A DNA stretch of 63,395 nucleotides from a candidate division KSB1 bacterium (GCA_024655945.1 JANLFK010000017.1:1-63395), one strand, 5' to 3'. Shown: positions 8,490-18,709, numbered from the stretch's first letter. The notes: generated by a model not told the origin, from the letters alone. A program made the numbers and translations.

Positions 8490-9997
8490 AGCCCGAACTC
8501 TTCCCGCAAGATGTACCGCAGGACCTCCTCGGCATTGCCGAAGCCATCGCAATAGGTGAAGGGAAGCGAGAAATAGATGGAGCGCCCCTTTCCCAAGATG
8601 TACCGCACGCCGACCACCGGCGAGCCCTTGTACGGCACCGCCACGCTGGCCGTCGAATCAGGCTCCATGCGCCACACCACCTGGGCCTGTGGGCCCGGCA
8701 CCAGCGCGGAGACACGGTTCCCAATCAACTTGCCCACTTTCAGTGTCAAAGCCGAGTCGCGCGGACTGTTGGTGAAGGAGGCAATGACCTTGACCCCCGC
8801 AAGCAGTCGCCCGCCTGGATTAAGGCGGAAAACCGAGTCGAGGTCGGTAAAGGTCCAGGCAGTGTCGGGCACCTCCTCGTTGGCGTTGGTAATGAACACC
8901 TTCCCACCTGCGGCAATGTATTGCGTGATGCTCAGGCCAGCCTGCGCCAAATTGGGGCGGCCCAGGTGAGAAAACCAAATCACCGCCCTGAAGTAGCTGA
9001 GGTTGGCCTTTATGTCCGCCGTCGCATAGGGTAGGCTGTTTTGGGGGTTGATGACCGGTGTGCGCCAGGTGCCGATTTCCCAGACGCTGTAGCCGCCTTC
9101 GCCCACGATGTTGCGCAGCAGCTGCTCGTAGTAGCCCTGCACCTGGTAGGTGCTCTGGTCTTGGGCAAAGTCGTTCACCAGCAACACGTCACCGCACGGC
9201 TCTTTCACCACCCAGGTGTTGGGCGTCTGGGGGTCTGTTGGATCCGGGAAGGAGACGACCCTGCTTTGCGCGCCAGCGATGTCTTCTGCCTTGACGAAAA
9301 AGCGATGGCTCCCTGGGGAAAGTCCGGTCAGGGTCACACTGCGCGCGGTACCCGGTAGCTCCTGCCAGGTCGTGGTGTCGTCCAGGGCGTAGAGGATTTT
9401 GACCACCGACTCGTCGCCGTCCGGGTCGCGCACATCCCACATGAAGGTGCGCGTCGGGAAGGTGTAGGCCGTCACGTTGGGGTTACCGGGCGGTGCCGGC
9501 GGATTGCTGCGATAGCGGAACGCGATCTCCGGCGGAGAGTTGTACACAGGGAAGGCCATGGTCGCAGGCGTGGGGTCCTCCGCACCGTCATCATCCACGG
9601 CCCACACGCGGAAGGTGAAGCTGGCGGAACGCGCCCGAATGGGGAGGTAGAAGGTGTCGTACTCGGCGGTGGTCCATTGCCTTTCCGGCTGATAGTCCCA
9701 CTGAATGTAGTAGCCGACCACTTCGCCGTCGGCGTCCTCTCCCCACCAGTGCAAAATCTGCCTGCTGGCGGTGGTGTCGAGGCCGACGATGGTAGTGTCC
9801 ACCCCGTGCGGACCCGGGATAAGCAGCGTGTCCGGCTTGACGGCCAGAAAGAGGAACGTCTCCGGCGCGGCGTTGCGCAGCGCCCGGGACTTCCGCTCCT
9901 TGTGGAAGGGGTTCCTGTCGCAGCCGAGCAGCAACAGCGCCGCTATGCCGGTCAGCGCCAGCAGCAAACTCACCCTTATGTGCGGAACAGACGTCAT
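8486..9997 (-). CDS. lipoprotein with fibronectin-III-like and amidotransferase-like regions
   Basis: 503 aa. The N-terminus ends in lipobox LLLLGC, predicting a lipid-anchored protein. Residues about 75-245 look like two fibronectin-III or Ig-type modules (WWGEDADGEVVGYYIQWD; WDVRDPDGDESVVKILYALD). Residues about 270-503 resemble a class-I glutamine-amidotransferase-like fold as found in ThuA/DUF4159-type proteins (VIWFSHLGR, YIAAGGKVFITNANEE), but no catalytic cysteine nucleophile motif is evident. Its stop overlaps the receptor start, so it is probably the surface or periplasmic partner of that receptor. It has no SusD-like features. The function is not known. Confidence 0.7.
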   Translation of the reverse strand: MTSVPHIRVSLLLALTGIAALLLLGCDRNPFHKERKSRALRNAAPETFLFLAVKPDTLLIPGPHGVDTTIVGLDTTASRQILHWWGEDADGEVVGYYIQWDYQPERQWTTAEYDTFYLPIRARSASFTFRVWAVDDDGAEDPTPATMAFPVYNSPPEIAFRYRSNPPAPPGNPNVTAYTFPTRTFMWDVRDPDGDESVVKILYALDDTTTWQELPGTARSVTLTGLSPGSHRFFVKAEDIAGAQSRVVSFPDPTDPQTPNTWVVKEPCGDVLLVNDFAQDQSTYQVQGYYEQLLRNIVGEGGYSVWEIGTWRTPVINPQNSLPYATADIKANLSYFRAVIWFSHLGRPNLAQAGLSITQYIAAGGKVFITNANEEVPDTAWTFTDLDSVFRLNPGGRLLAGVKVIASFTNSPRDSALTLKVGKLIGNRVSALVPGPQAQVVWRMEPDSTASVAVPYKGSPVVGVRYILGKGRSIYFSLPFTYCDGFGNAEEVLRYILREEFGL

Positions 9998-10071
9998 GAG
10001 TAACTCAGCCTGCTCTCACTCGGCCGAAAGGCTGACCACCACCGCCGTCCGTCACCAAAGCAGATGAACAG

Positions 10072-12753
10072 CTAACGCATCAGCACCATCTTCCGGGAGG
10101 CGAGGAACTCGCCAGCCTTGATCCGGTAGATATAGACCCCTGCAGGCACTTGCTGGCCGCGCTCGTCGGTGCCATCCCATGGCAACACGTGGCGGCCAGG
10201 CGGCAACGCCTCATCCAACACCGTCTTCACCTTCTGGCCAAGCAGGTTGTAAACCACAACGGTCACACTCTGGGCCGCCGGAATCTCGAAGTAAATCTTG
10301 GTGCACGGGTTAAATGGGTTCGGAAAGTTCTGCTCCAAGCGATAGGTGTGCACCGGCGGCACAAAACCTGGATCAACCCCCACTTTCTTGCCGAAATCCT
10401 TCGCGTCGCGCACCTCGATCTTGTAGGTGCCGAAGCTGTACAGGAATATCCCCTGGATGACGTCTACCTTCTGCCCAGGTGGGATGGTGTCGCCAAAAGC
10501 CACCAGATACCCACCGCTCTGGTTGACGTAGAACAGGTTGTTCGGGTCCTGGTCCCGAGCTAACATAAAGTCACCATCGACGAGGCAGGGGCCGCTGCCG
10601 TCGTCAAAGGTCACGTCGTAGCGGTTGACGCTCATCAGCGTGGCATTCTTGATACGCACCAACACCCCCTCGTAGGCCTCGACATCCCGGCTGGTGGCCG
10701 CCAGCGTCCCGGTGGTCACGTCGATGGGCGAAATCGCGTATCCTGAGCCGGCCAGCTCATAGGAATCGGCCAGGAGCACGGTGTTGTTATCCCACTTGTA
10801 GTGCCAGTCGGGATTGTAGTCGGTCACTTTGCCGGTGACTGCCACCATGTCGCCGCGGCTGAGGGTGTTGGGGAGCCCGAACACGAAGATGCCGCTCCAC
10901 GGTCCTTCAGCATCCTGCAAGGCGTAGGCCTTGAATATGCGGTTCGCGGAGCTGTCTGTGGTTATGATGCCGGTAAGCGTCACCGTATAGCCGTCGAAAG
11001 GCGAGTCGGCGATGGACCATGGGGTATACTGCACATCGGCCACACGCAGCATGCCATCGCGCACCACGTAGGTGTAGTGCTGATAGGCCGTGTCCGATGG
11101 CGCCAGGCTCTTCTGTCCCTGGTTGTCCATGGCCTCGATGAAGAAGCTGACAAAACTCCCGTGCGGCTGCGGAGGAATCTGCCCCGTGTAGGTGTCACCG
11201 CTGGGGTTGCCCATCACCACCCTGGTGTAACCTCCGTTTGCCTTCTTGGCCAAGGGATAGGCTGCGTCCACGCGGTACATGAGGGCCACTTCGGTCACCT
11301 GTAAGTTGCTCGTCACCTTAGCGGACACCCAGACCGGGTTGGACGAACGCGGTGTAGAGATGTCGCGGACGACCTGACTAATGACTGGCGGCGCCCCACC
11401 CCACTTGATGTCGCGCAGGTAGAGGGGCTCCAACTTGTAAGTCGTGCTGTCTGTGTAGTAGCCGTAATGATGGTACACCCAACCGCGAATGGAATCCGCC
11501 TGGGCGCCCACAGGCGGCCGGGGGTGCGCTCCATAGTAGGTGAACAGGCTGTCGGAGTCGTCGTCCACCAACACCGAGCCGGAGCCATCGTTCACCGCGA
11601 ACAGCTCGTACTGGGGATTGTTCTTGGTCACCGTCACATTCTTCACGTACACCATGCAATTCCCCCACTGCTCTGCAGTGACCGGCAAGCGCAAGTCGCC
11701 GGTCTTCACATAATCAGGCGGCGGCAGTGGCTGGCCGATGCCGACGATATCAATGGGGCTGGTGATCCACAGCTCGGTCATGTTGCTTGGCCCCGTGCGG
11801 TACTCACCAATGTAGCCGGTCACTTCGATGACGTCGCCTTCGAATAGGCTCGGGTACGCGGTGGAATCGGGATGGTACGAGAGGATCGCGCTCCAGGGCC
11901 CACCCTCCAACTCGCTCATGATGAACTTTACCCCAGCGCCCGCGTAGCTGAGGCCCGTGGGCATGGTCACGATGCCATGAAATGTGACCGTATCGCGCAC
12001 CGCATATGAGGTGTCGGAGTACGTGTCAACCGGCGCGAGGAGAAGGTCAGAGTTGCGCACCTGTTGCACCCGCTGGATCCGCGTGAACCTGCCGCCCTCG
12101 ACAATGTCCCACGCTAAGCGCGGTGCGATGCTGAACGTATTCGAGCCATAGAGGACGATGCCGGTCAAGGAGCGAATCGGCGCCCCTACCACAGGTGTGT
12201 AGAAGTACTTGGCGCGCGTGTCAATCAAGATGGGGCCGCTCCCATCATCGGCCTTCCAGTTCTTGTAGGTACCGATATTGGTCTCCACAACAGTGACGTT
12301 TTTCACGCGCACAAGGCAGCCCTCGTAGGCTTCGCTGGCCGCCTGCGCCGTAGTCACTTCCAAGGGCGGCGGGAGCTTCCTCCGGGTGGAATGATGGGTG
12401 AAACTCGTCACGTCCTTTATCTGTGTCTGGCCATAGTACTCACTGACCGTGCCGGTGACCGTGACGCTATCCCCTTCCGCCACCAGGGTAGCGTTGTAGA
12501 GGACCTGGATGCCAGACCAGGGCTCGGCAGCATCCTGCATGAAGAAGTAGGCGTTGGAAATGCCGCCGTTATTGGGGTTAGTCCCGCGATGCTCGGCGGT
12601 AACGACGCCCGTCACCGTGACCACCTGCCCGTTCAAGGGTGAGGCGCCCGTAGGGTCGGTGGTGTACTGGATGTCGCGAATCTTGGTCTGCCCATAAGCC
12701 AGGCTTGCCAGGAGCAGACTGGCGACCATCAAAGCACAGACCTTGTTTCTCAT
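10072..12753 (-). CDS. secreted multi-domain OB-fold-like protein with C-terminal sorting domain
   Basis: 893 aa with signal peptide MRNKVCALMVASLLLASLAYG. At least five tandem modules of about 100 aa share the pattern 'GxVVTVTGVVT...YFFMQD...PWSGIQV' and 'YEGCLVRVKNVTV', resembling OB-fold domains found in secreted nucleases and lamin-tail proteins, but no nuclease domain is visible. The last 90 residues form a FlgD-Ig-like/type IX-like sorting domain (NFPNPFNPCTKIYFEIP ... RKMVLMR). The start is preceded by GAGGAGGCAGGAGAGC. It is the second gene of the envelope operon, 34 nt after the first. Probable role: secreted or surface-attached structural or binding protein. Confidence 0.72.
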   Translation of the reverse strand: MRNKVCALMVASLLLASLAYGQTKIRDIQYTTDPTGASPLNGQVVTVTGVVTAEHRGTNPNNGGISNAYFFMQDAAEPWSGIQVLYNATLVAEGDSVTVTGTVSEYYGQTQIKDVTSFTHHSTRRKLPPPLEVTTAQAASEAYEGCLVRVKNVTVVETNIGTYKNWKADDGSGPILIDTRAKYFYTPVVGAPIRSLTGIVLYGSNTFSIAPRLAWDIVEGGRFTRIQRVQQVRNSDLLLAPVDTYSDTSYAVRDTVTFHGIVTMPTGLSYAGAGVKFIMSELEGGPWSAILSYHPDSTAYPSLFEGDVIEVTGYIGEYRTGPSNMTELWITSPIDIVGIGQPLPPPDYVKTGDLRLPVTAEQWGNCMVYVKNVTVTKNNPQYELFAVNDGSGSVLVDDDSDSLFTYYGAHPRPPVGAQADSIRGWVYHHYGYYTDSTTYKLEPLYLRDIKWGGAPPVISQVVRDISTPRSSNPVWVSAKVTSNLQVTEVALMYRVDAAYPLAKKANGGYTRVVMGNPSGDTYTGQIPPQPHGSFVSFFIEAMDNQGQKSLAPSDTAYQHYTYVVRDGMLRVADVQYTPWSIADSPFDGYTVTLTGIITTDSSANRIFKAYALQDAEGPWSGIFVFGLPNTLSRGDMVAVTGKVTDYNPDWHYKWDNNTVLLADSYELAGSGYAISPIDVTTGTLAATSRDVEAYEGVLVRIKNATLMSVNRYDVTFDDGSGPCLVDGDFMLARDQDPNNLFYVNQSGGYLVAFGDTIPPGQKVDVIQGIFLYSFGTYKIEVRDAKDFGKKVGVDPGFVPPVHTYRLEQNFPNPFNPCTKIYFEIPAAQSVTVVVYNLLGQKVKTVLDEALPPGRHVLPWDGTDERGQQVPAGVYIYRIKAGEFLASRKMVLMR

Positions 12754-12787
12754 GCTCTCCTGCCTCCTCAGTAGCTTTGGCCCACAT

Positions 12788-14962
12788 TCATTTTATCACC
12801 AAGAACTTGCCCGTGAAGATTCTTCCCGTCTTCTTGTCCTCAACGGTGTACAGGTAGAGACCGGAGGCGATTGCCTGGTCGTTGCGCGTAATCAAGTCCC
12901 AGGCGTGCAGGCCTCCGGGGAACTTGATGTCCTTGCGTCCGGCGGTCGCGGCAAGGCGCGCCACGTCCTGGCCTGCGTACCGCCGCCCATCATGGTGGAT
13001 CTCATCCACGAGGTCCCCGGCCAAGGTGTAGATGCGAATGGTTGCTTCGAGGGGGAGATTGGCAAACCAGATCAACCTTTGTCGCTCCCCGGTGCCATCC
13101 CAAAGGGCGCTACCGCGGTAGGGGTTCGGATAGACGTAAACCTTGAGCTCCTCCTCACTCGGCGGCGTGCCAGGAATGACGTAGGTGAGATTCTCATATA
13201 CGGAGCTCTCCAGACTTGGCAGGTTGTTCACCGGGTTGCCGCGGTCAAAGGCCGTGACGCTGTAGAAGTAGCGATCTGGCCACCCGTCGTGCAACATCTC
13301 ATTGACAAACCGATAGTGGTACTGCCTGCCGTCGATGAGGGTATCGTGGCGAATGAGATCCAGCCCTGTGTCGTAGCCGAGATTGTTCTTGAGGTCAAAC
13401 TGGGCCAGCAGGGAGAACTCCTCCTGGCTGCCGCGCGTCTTGGGGGAACTGTACACGCGGTAGCCCTCAAAGTCGATTTCGCGGGTAATGGGGTCCTCGG
13501 TAAGCTCCGGGAGGTTGTCCCAGTAAAGCTCCACGCGCCCCCGTCCGGGCACCACCAGCAGGCGCGGCGAAGGGGGCGGCGACGGCAGGATGTAGCGATC
13601 CAATCTGCCGTTGTGCGCGTAGATCCCCCGCTGCGGATTGTGGTAGACATCCTCGTCAATATCTAAATGGCCATCCCCGTCAAGGTCTTCGCCAGGGTCC
13701 AGGATGCCATTGCCGTTGACGTCCTCATTGGTCGTGTCCAGGCGGCCGTCGCCGTCCACGTCCTCGCCGTTGTAGGCAATCTGTGCCCAGTCGGAGTTGA
13801 GACGGAGGTTCTTGCGCCGCTCCGGACTGTCCGCATCTCCTGGCCCCCAGAATCCACACACCACTGCGAATACCGCATTCACCGAGTCACCAGGGGCGAG
13901 ATCGCCAAGAGGGCCCATCGAAAGGAGGATCATCCAGCTGTCGGGTCTATTGGGCAGTGGCGGCGGTGGCGTGGTCGCCATCTTTTGGTAGCGCTCTTCG
14001 TCATTGCGCGGCATGAAATAGTCCGGGAAGTCAACATTGGTGGCGGTGGCCCACTTCCACTGGTTGTAATTCACCCGGTAAGCCGCTCTCGGAACCGAAG
14101 CCCCCAAGGCGCGGATGCCCAGATAGCTTTCGGCATAGCCGTTGTCACCGTCGGCGTCGTACTGGTAGGCCATGTTGTACGCTTCGTCGAAGCCGTTGAG
14201 GTTGTCGTACCAGGTAAACCCGCCGCCTGGCTCGTAGCGGCTGGTGTAATTCATGTTGGCCACCGAGGCATCCACCCACAGCCCCACATATATCTGCTCA
14301 ATGGGATACCGCGAGACGTTCTTGATTGTATAGTTGAGGATGACGAAGGCATCAGCAAACGAATAGTTCCAGGCATAAGATTCTAAGTGCACGTCGATCC
14401 CGAAGGGCGTGTGCCCCAGAATCTCGATCTGCGCGCCCGGTACACGCGTGTTCCGATCGGTAAAATCGCAGACAAAGTCCTGATGGGAAATGGCCGAAGG
14501 ATCAAAGTGCGGTGAGGTGATGATGGTGGAGCGCACGCGGATGGTGTCGCCCTCATCTGGGGAAGTGGTGAATTCAAAGCCCTCTTCGCCGTACCGGAAG
14601 ACTCCGTCCACGATGGCTGTGGAAACGAGGGTCTTGTCTTCCCCCTGCGCGCCGCCGATGCCACCCACCCATAGGCCTGCATAGGAAAAGTGCTCGATGC
14701 GCTCTTTGTCCAGACGCGAATGCAGCTTGTACTGGCACGAGGGCTGGTCCTTGAGGGCGACGAGGTACCCTTGCCCCAGCACGCCATAGTTGGTCACCGT
14801 CAGGCCGAGGTTGCCCACATTGTGGAAATGCCAGTAATCGTCGACCGTCACCTTGCCCAAGGGCAAGTCCGAAGGGCGGAGTGGGTGCTGCCCTGCTGCA
14901 GGCACGGAGATGAGCCCCACCAGCGCGGCGATTAGGAATTGGAGGTTGAGCTTTCGCTCCAT
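12788..14962 (-). CDS. large secreted protein with Ca-binding DxDxDG repeats and C-terminal sorting-like domain
   Basis: 724 aa, with a signal peptide ending near VPAAGQ. Residues about 397-440 carry three calcium-loop repeats (EDVDGDGRLDTTNEDVNGNG; EDLDGDGHLDIDED), like thrombospondin type-3 or dockerin loops. Residues about 465-600 look like a fibronectin-III module (RVELYWDNLPE). The C-terminus (VYPNPYRGSALWDG ... FTGKFLVIK) is a sorting-domain variant with a longer insertion. This is the first gene of the six-gene envelope operon, about 95 nt downstream of the predicted transcription start. No catalytic motif is recognised. Confidence 0.72.
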   Translation of the reverse strand: MERKLNLQFLIAALVGLISVPAAGQHPLRPSDLPLGKVTVDDYWHFHNVGNLGLTVTNYGVLGQGYLVALKDQPSCQYKLHSRLDKERIEHFSYAGLWVGGIGGAQGEDKTLVSTAIVDGVFRYGEEGFEFTTSPDEGDTIRVRSTIITSPHFDPSAISHQDFVCDFTDRNTRVPGAQIEILGHTPFGIDVHLESYAWNYSFADAFVILNYTIKNVSRYPIEQIYVGLWVDASVANMNYTSRYEPGGGFTWYDNLNGFDEAYNMAYQYDADGDNGYAESYLGIRALGASVPRAAYRVNYNQWKWATATNVDFPDYFMPRNDEERYQKMATTPPPPLPNRPDSWMILLSMGPLGDLAPGDSVNAVFAVVCGFWGPGDADSPERRKNLRLNSDWAQIAYNGEDVDGDGRLDTTNEDVNGNGILDPGEDLDGDGHLDIDEDVYHNPQRGIYAHNGRLDRYILPSPPPSPRLLVVPGRGRVELYWDNLPELTEDPITREIDFEGYRVYSSPKTRGSQEEFSLLAQFDLKNNLGYDTGLDLIRHDTLIDGRQYHYRFVNEMLHDGWPDRYFYSVTAFDRGNPVNNLPSLESSVYENLTYVIPGTPPSEEELKVYVYPNPYRGSALWDGTGERQRLIWFANLPLEATIRIYTLAGDLVDEIHHDGRRYAGQDVARLAATAGRKDIKFPGGLHAWDLITRNDQAIASGLYLYTVEDKKTGRIFTGKFLVIK

Positions 14963-15063
14963 GCGCCCACGGCCTTGGGTTTCACTGCGTGTGCATCAAC
15001 GGGCCCGATCGGCAGCTCAGACAATTGCGCAGCTTCAGCTTTGCCGCCATTTCTTGCTGGCCT

Positions 15064-15092
15064 AATATAGGACTTCCGCCGGCAGAAGTCAA
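15064..15092 (-). promoter_or_regulatory. sigma-70-type promoter of the six-gene envelope operon
   Basis: TTGACT (15087-15092) and TATATT (15064-15069) are 17 nt apart on the minus strand, directly upstream of the gene starting at 14962. The leader would be about 95 nt. The sequence before the -35 box (GTGC) also matches the promoter at 18.7 kb. Confidence 0.75.
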
Positions 15093-15112
15093 GCACATTT
15101 TTTGAACCTTCG

Positions 15113-15979
15113 TCACTCCTCGCGGAGGTGCAGAAAGAAAAGCGCCGCCAGGGTGATGCCGACAAGGCTGATCGTGCCGAACGGTATTGCCTCAACAAGC
15201 CGCAGGCTGCCTTGCTTCACCATCGGATAGACGATCCAGGCCGGCAGCGTGACGCTCATCACCAAGGCGTAGCCCAGGCAAACCCCTGTGAGCAGGTAGC
15301 CCCACGCAGACCTGCGCAGCAGGAGAATCCCCGTGCACAGGAACAGCGGTACCACGAGCCCCAAGTCAAAACCTTGTGTAGTCAGGGTTGTCAAACCTGC
15401 GAGCTCAGGCGGGAAGCGGCCGCTCTTCATGATCGGCACGATGCGCGCCATCCACAGCACCACAAGGAGCAGGCACACCGCAAAGGCGAATCCGATGAAC
15501 AGCCGCCGCGGGAACCCCGGGTGGACGTGGGCGGCAAGCTGCGGCACCTCGATAGCGCCGAGAGTGAGGAAGAAGGCAACTCCGCTCAATGCCACCACGC
15601 CCACATAGACGAGGAACATGCGATTGAAGACGTACGTGGTGAACAGCTGGAAGTAGGTGTAGAAGAAATAGAAGAGCAGGCCTGCCAACAGCACTCTGCC
15701 GCGCAAGGAACCCCGCCAAGCTGCAATAATGGACAGGGCCAGGAGCGGCAAAGCCACGGCCATATTCGCCGCGTCCCACACCATCCCCTCTATGGCCAGC
15801 GGCGCAGGATCAAATCGATAGAGGCCGCTGCCGTGCAGGAGGGCCCGTTCTCCGCGCGGAGTGACATATTCCTGGGGCTCGCCTGGCGTGCGGTCGCACA
15901 GCCCATTGAACACCGCCACCAGCACCAGACACCATACCATGGCGGCAAGCACTAAGTGGACCTTCACTGGGCTCCTCAT
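15113..15979 (-). CDS. polytopic membrane protein of unknown function
   Basis: 288 aa with about seven or eight hydrophobic segments (for example LVLAAMVWCLVLVAVF, MAVALPLLALSIIAAW, LFIGFAFAVCLLLVVLW, GTISLVGITLAALFFL). I recognise no motif. It starts 55 nt after the rho stop on the same strand and may be cotranscribed with rho. The downstream end (15113) lies only 21 nt before the -35 box of the next operon. It may be a conserved hypothetical inner-membrane protein. Confidence 0.6.
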   Translation of the reverse strand: MRSPVKVHLVLAAMVWCLVLVAVFNGLCDRTPGEPQEYVTPRGERALLHGSGLYRFDPAPLAIEGMVWDAANMAVALPLLALSIIAAWRGSLRGRVLLAGLLFYFFYTYFQLFTTYVFNRMFLVYVGVVALSGVAFFLTLGAIEVPQLAAHVHPGFPRRLFIGFAFAVCLLLVVLWMARIVPIMKSGRFPPELAGLTTLTTQGFDLGLVVPLFLCTGILLLRRSAWGYLLTGVCLGYALVMSVTLPAWIVYPMVKQGSLRLVEAIPFGTISLVGITLAALFFLHLREE

Positions 15980-16034
15980 GTGACTTGCCGGCGACAGCGG
16001 CGTACGAGACGGAAGGTGGACAACGGCGACACTC

Positions 16035-17282
16035 TCACGTGCTCATCGACTCGAGGAATTCCTTGTTGGATTTGGTGCCGCGCATCTTTTCCAACAAGAA
16101 CTCCATGGCCTCGGTCACCGACAGCTCAGCCAGAACCTTGCGCAAGATCCAAACCCGATTAAGCTCCTGCGGGGTGAGGAGGAGCTCTTCCTTGCGCGTC
16201 CCGGACTTGTTGATGTCGATTGCCGGGAACACCCGCTTGTCGGAGAGACGACGGTCCAGCACCAGCTCCATGTTGCCGGTGCCTTTGAACTCTTCGAAAA
16301 TCACCTCGTCCATGCGCGAGCCGGTGTCGATGAGCGCGGTGGCGATGACCGTGAGGCTGCCGCCTTCTTCGATATTGCGCGCCGCTCCGAAGAAGCGCTT
16401 CGGCTTGTGGAGCGCATTGGCGTCAACGCCGCCGGACAGGATCTTGCCGCTGTGCGGCACCACGGCGTTATGGGCACGCGCCAGCCGCGTGATGCTGTCC
16501 AACAGGATGACCACATCGTGTCCGTACTCGGCCAGCCTCTTGGCCTTTTCCAAGACCATGTCGGCTACCTGCACGTGGCGCTCCGCCGGCTCGTCGAAGG
16601 TGGAGCTGATGACCTCCGCCTTCACCGAACGCTCCATGTCGGTGACTTCCTCAGGGCGCTCATCGATGAGCAGCACGATGAGCTTGATCTCCGGATGGTT
16701 GGTGGTGATGCTGTTGGCAACCTTCTGCAGCAGAGTGGTCTTGCCGGTCTTGGGCTGCGCAACGATGAGGCCACGCTGTCCCTTGCCAATGGGGGTCAGC
16801 AGGTCCATGATGCGCATGGAGTAGTCGGTAGGGGAAGTCTCCAGCCGGATCCGCTCTATCGGGTAGAGGGGCGTCAGGTTGTCGAAGAGCATGTTGCTCT
16901 TGGCAAGGTCCGGATTCTCGAAATTCACCGCTTCCACCTTCAGCAAGGCAAAGAAGCGCTCGTTCTCCTTCGGCGGGCGGATCTGCCCGGACACGGTATC
17001 GCCAGTACGCAGCCCGAAGCGCTTGATCTGCGACGGCGACACGTAGATGTCGTCGGGTCCTGGCAAGTAGTTGTAGTCCGGGGAACGCAGGAACCCGTAC
17101 CCATCGGGCAGCACCTCGAGCACCCCCTCGCCGAAGATCAGACCTTCGCGTTTGGTCTGCTCCTCCAAGATGCAGAAGATGAGCTCTTGTTTGCGCATGT
17201 TGGTACAACCGGAGATTTGCATCTCCTGGGCGAGCTTCACCAGCTCGCCAATCTTCATCGCTTTCAGTTGGGCAATGTCCAT
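16035..17282 (-). CDS. rho: transcription termination factor Rho
   Basis: A 415-aa ATP-dependent RNA helicase that ends transcription at Rho-dependent sites. The N-terminal helical part ([19 protein letters not shown]) and RNA-binding cold-shock-like domain ([20 protein letters not shown]) are complete. The ATPase core has Walker [17 protein letters not shown], Walker [15 protein letters not shown] and the Q-loop/R-loop region ([18 protein letters not shown]). Length matches the compact Rho of many phyla without a large insertion. It lies about 200 nt after the ABC ATPase gene and may have its own promoter, which I did not identify. Few Rho-independent terminators are visible on the minus strand of this window, which fits reliance on Rho. 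Confidence 0.97.
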   Translation of the reverse strand: MDIAQLKAMKIGELVKLAQEMQISGCTNMRKQELIFCILEEQTKREGLIFGEGVLEVLPDGYGFLRSPDYNYLPGPDDIYVSPSQIKRFGLRTGDTVSGQIRPPKENERFFALLKVEAVNFENPDLAKSNMLFDNLTPLYPIERIRLETSPTDYSMRIMDLLTPIGKGQRGLIVAQPKTGKTTLLQKVANSITTNHPEIKLIVLLIDERPEEVTDMERSVKAEVISSTFDEPAERHVQVADMVLEKAKRLAEYGHDVVILLDSITRLARAHNAVVPHSGKILSGGVDANALHKPKRFFGAARNIEEGGSLTVIATALIDTGSRMDEVIFEEFKGTGNMELVLDRRLSDKRVFPAIDINKSGTRKEELLLTPQELNRVWILRKVLAELSVTEAMEFLLEKMRGTKSNKEFLESMST

Positions 17283-17479
17283 ACAGCAGTCTCCATGATT
17301 AAGGTGAACTTAACAGATTTCTCTCCCTACGTTGCCATGGGGCCACCCACAAACGGCAACAGTCTGTGAAGGGCAGGTGCTGGTCACACCGCTCCCTTTG
17401 CACGACCGGGACATTGTACGCTCGGATGTGGAAAACAGAAGGTATTGGACGCTTGACGCGACACGACGGGAACTGATTG

Positions 17480-18586
17480 CTAACTCTGGGCGACAGCCTC
17501 CTCTGTGTTCTTGTCAAAGAAGTGGACCTTGCTCATGTCAAAGACAACGTCCATCCTTTCGCCCACGGCGGGTTCTCGGCGCGCCGGGATTCTGGCCACC
17601 ATTGAGTTGCGCCCACAACTCAAGTAAAGAAAGATCTCGTTGCCCATCGGCTCGACCACCTCGACGGTGCAGGCCGCCTTGGAAGCCTCGCGCACGTGCT
17701 CGGCATACTCGCTCAGGTGGATGTCCTCAGGACGGATACCGAAGATCATCTCGCGATCCAGGTAGGATTTGAGGGCGGGCAGGAAAGCAGGCGGAATGCG
17801 GAGGCGCACGGCGACCGCATCGAACCACAGCCCATCCTGTTGAATGATGCGCCCTTCGAAAAAGTTCATCGCCGGACTGCCGATGAACCCCGCCACAAAC
17901 TTGTTCTTGGGGCGATTGTACAGTGTCAACGGGTCGGCAATCTGTTGAATCACCCCGTCCTTCATCACCACAATCTTGTCCCCCATGGTCATCGCTTCCA
18001 CCTGGTCGTGGGTCACGTAGATCATGGTGGTCTCCAAACGGCCATGGAGTTTGGAGAGCTCGGCGCGCATCTGCACCCGCATCTTCGCATCCAGGTTGGA
18101 AAGCGGCTCGTCGAACAGAAAGACCTTCGGCTTGCGCACGATTGCCCTGCCCACTGCCACACGCTGCCGCTGGCCGCCGGAAAGCGCCTTGGGCTTCCTG
18201 TCCAAAAGGTCCTTGATGCCCAGAATCTCTGCGGCCTCGTGCACTCGCTGTTCGATTTCCTTCTTCGGGTACTTGCGCAGTTTCAGCCCAAAGGCCATGT
18301 TCTGGTAGACCGTCATGTGCGGGTACAGGGCATAGTTCTGGAAGACCATGGCGATGTCGCGGTCCTTGGGAGGCACATCGTTGACCAAGCGCTCGCCGAT
18401 GTAGATCTCGCCCTCGGTCACCTCCTCCAATCCCGCGATCATCCGTAGGGTCGTGGACTTGCCGCAACCAGAGGGGCCCACCAGTACCACAAATTCCTTA
18501 TCCTCGGCGACAAAAGTGGCTCTGTCCACCGCCACCACTTTTTTCTCGAATACCTTGGTAACCTCCTTAAGCTCCACCCTTGCCAT
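17480..18586 (-). CDS. ABC transporter ATP-binding protein, MalK/UgpC/MsmX type
   Basis: A 368-aa ATPase of the carbohydrate-uptake family. Walker A GPSGCGKST, Q-loop FQNYALYPHM, signature LSGGQRQR, Walker B VFLFDEPLSN and H-loop YVTHDQVEAMTM are all intact. Residues about 240-365 form the TOBE regulatory region typical of MalK/UgpC. No permease or binding-protein gene is adjacent, so it is an orphan ATPase that may energise one or several sugar importers encoded elsewhere, as MsmX does in Bacillus. A clear promoter (18710-18738) precedes it with a leader of about 115 nt. Confidence 0.93.
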   Translation of the reverse strand: MARVELKEVTKVFEKKVVAVDRATFVAEDKEFVVLVGPSGCGKSTTLRMIAGLEEVTEGEIYIGERLVNDVPPKDRDIAMVFQNYALYPHMTVYQNMAFGLKLRKYPKKEIEQRVHEAAEILGIKDLLDRKPKALSGGQRQRVAVGRAIVRKPKVFLFDEPLSNLDAKMRVQMRAELSKLHGRLETTMIYVTHDQVEAMTMGDKIVVMKDGVIQQIADPLTLYNRPKNKFVAGFIGSPAMNFFEGRIIQQDGLWFDAVAVRLRIPPAFLPALKSYLDREMIFGIRPEDIHLSEYAEHVREASKAACTVEVVEPMGNEIFLYLSCGRNSMVARIPARREPAVGERMDVVFDMSKVHFFDKNTEEAVAQS

Positions 18587-18709
18587 GATTATTTAGCTCC
18601 GGATTAGTGTGTCGAGACACATAGGATCGCTCACGCGCTCGGGTCTTTGGCGTAAGAGGACATTTAGCGGGAATGTAGGGAACAGGGCTGCCGCACCAGA
18701 AAGCGTTAA

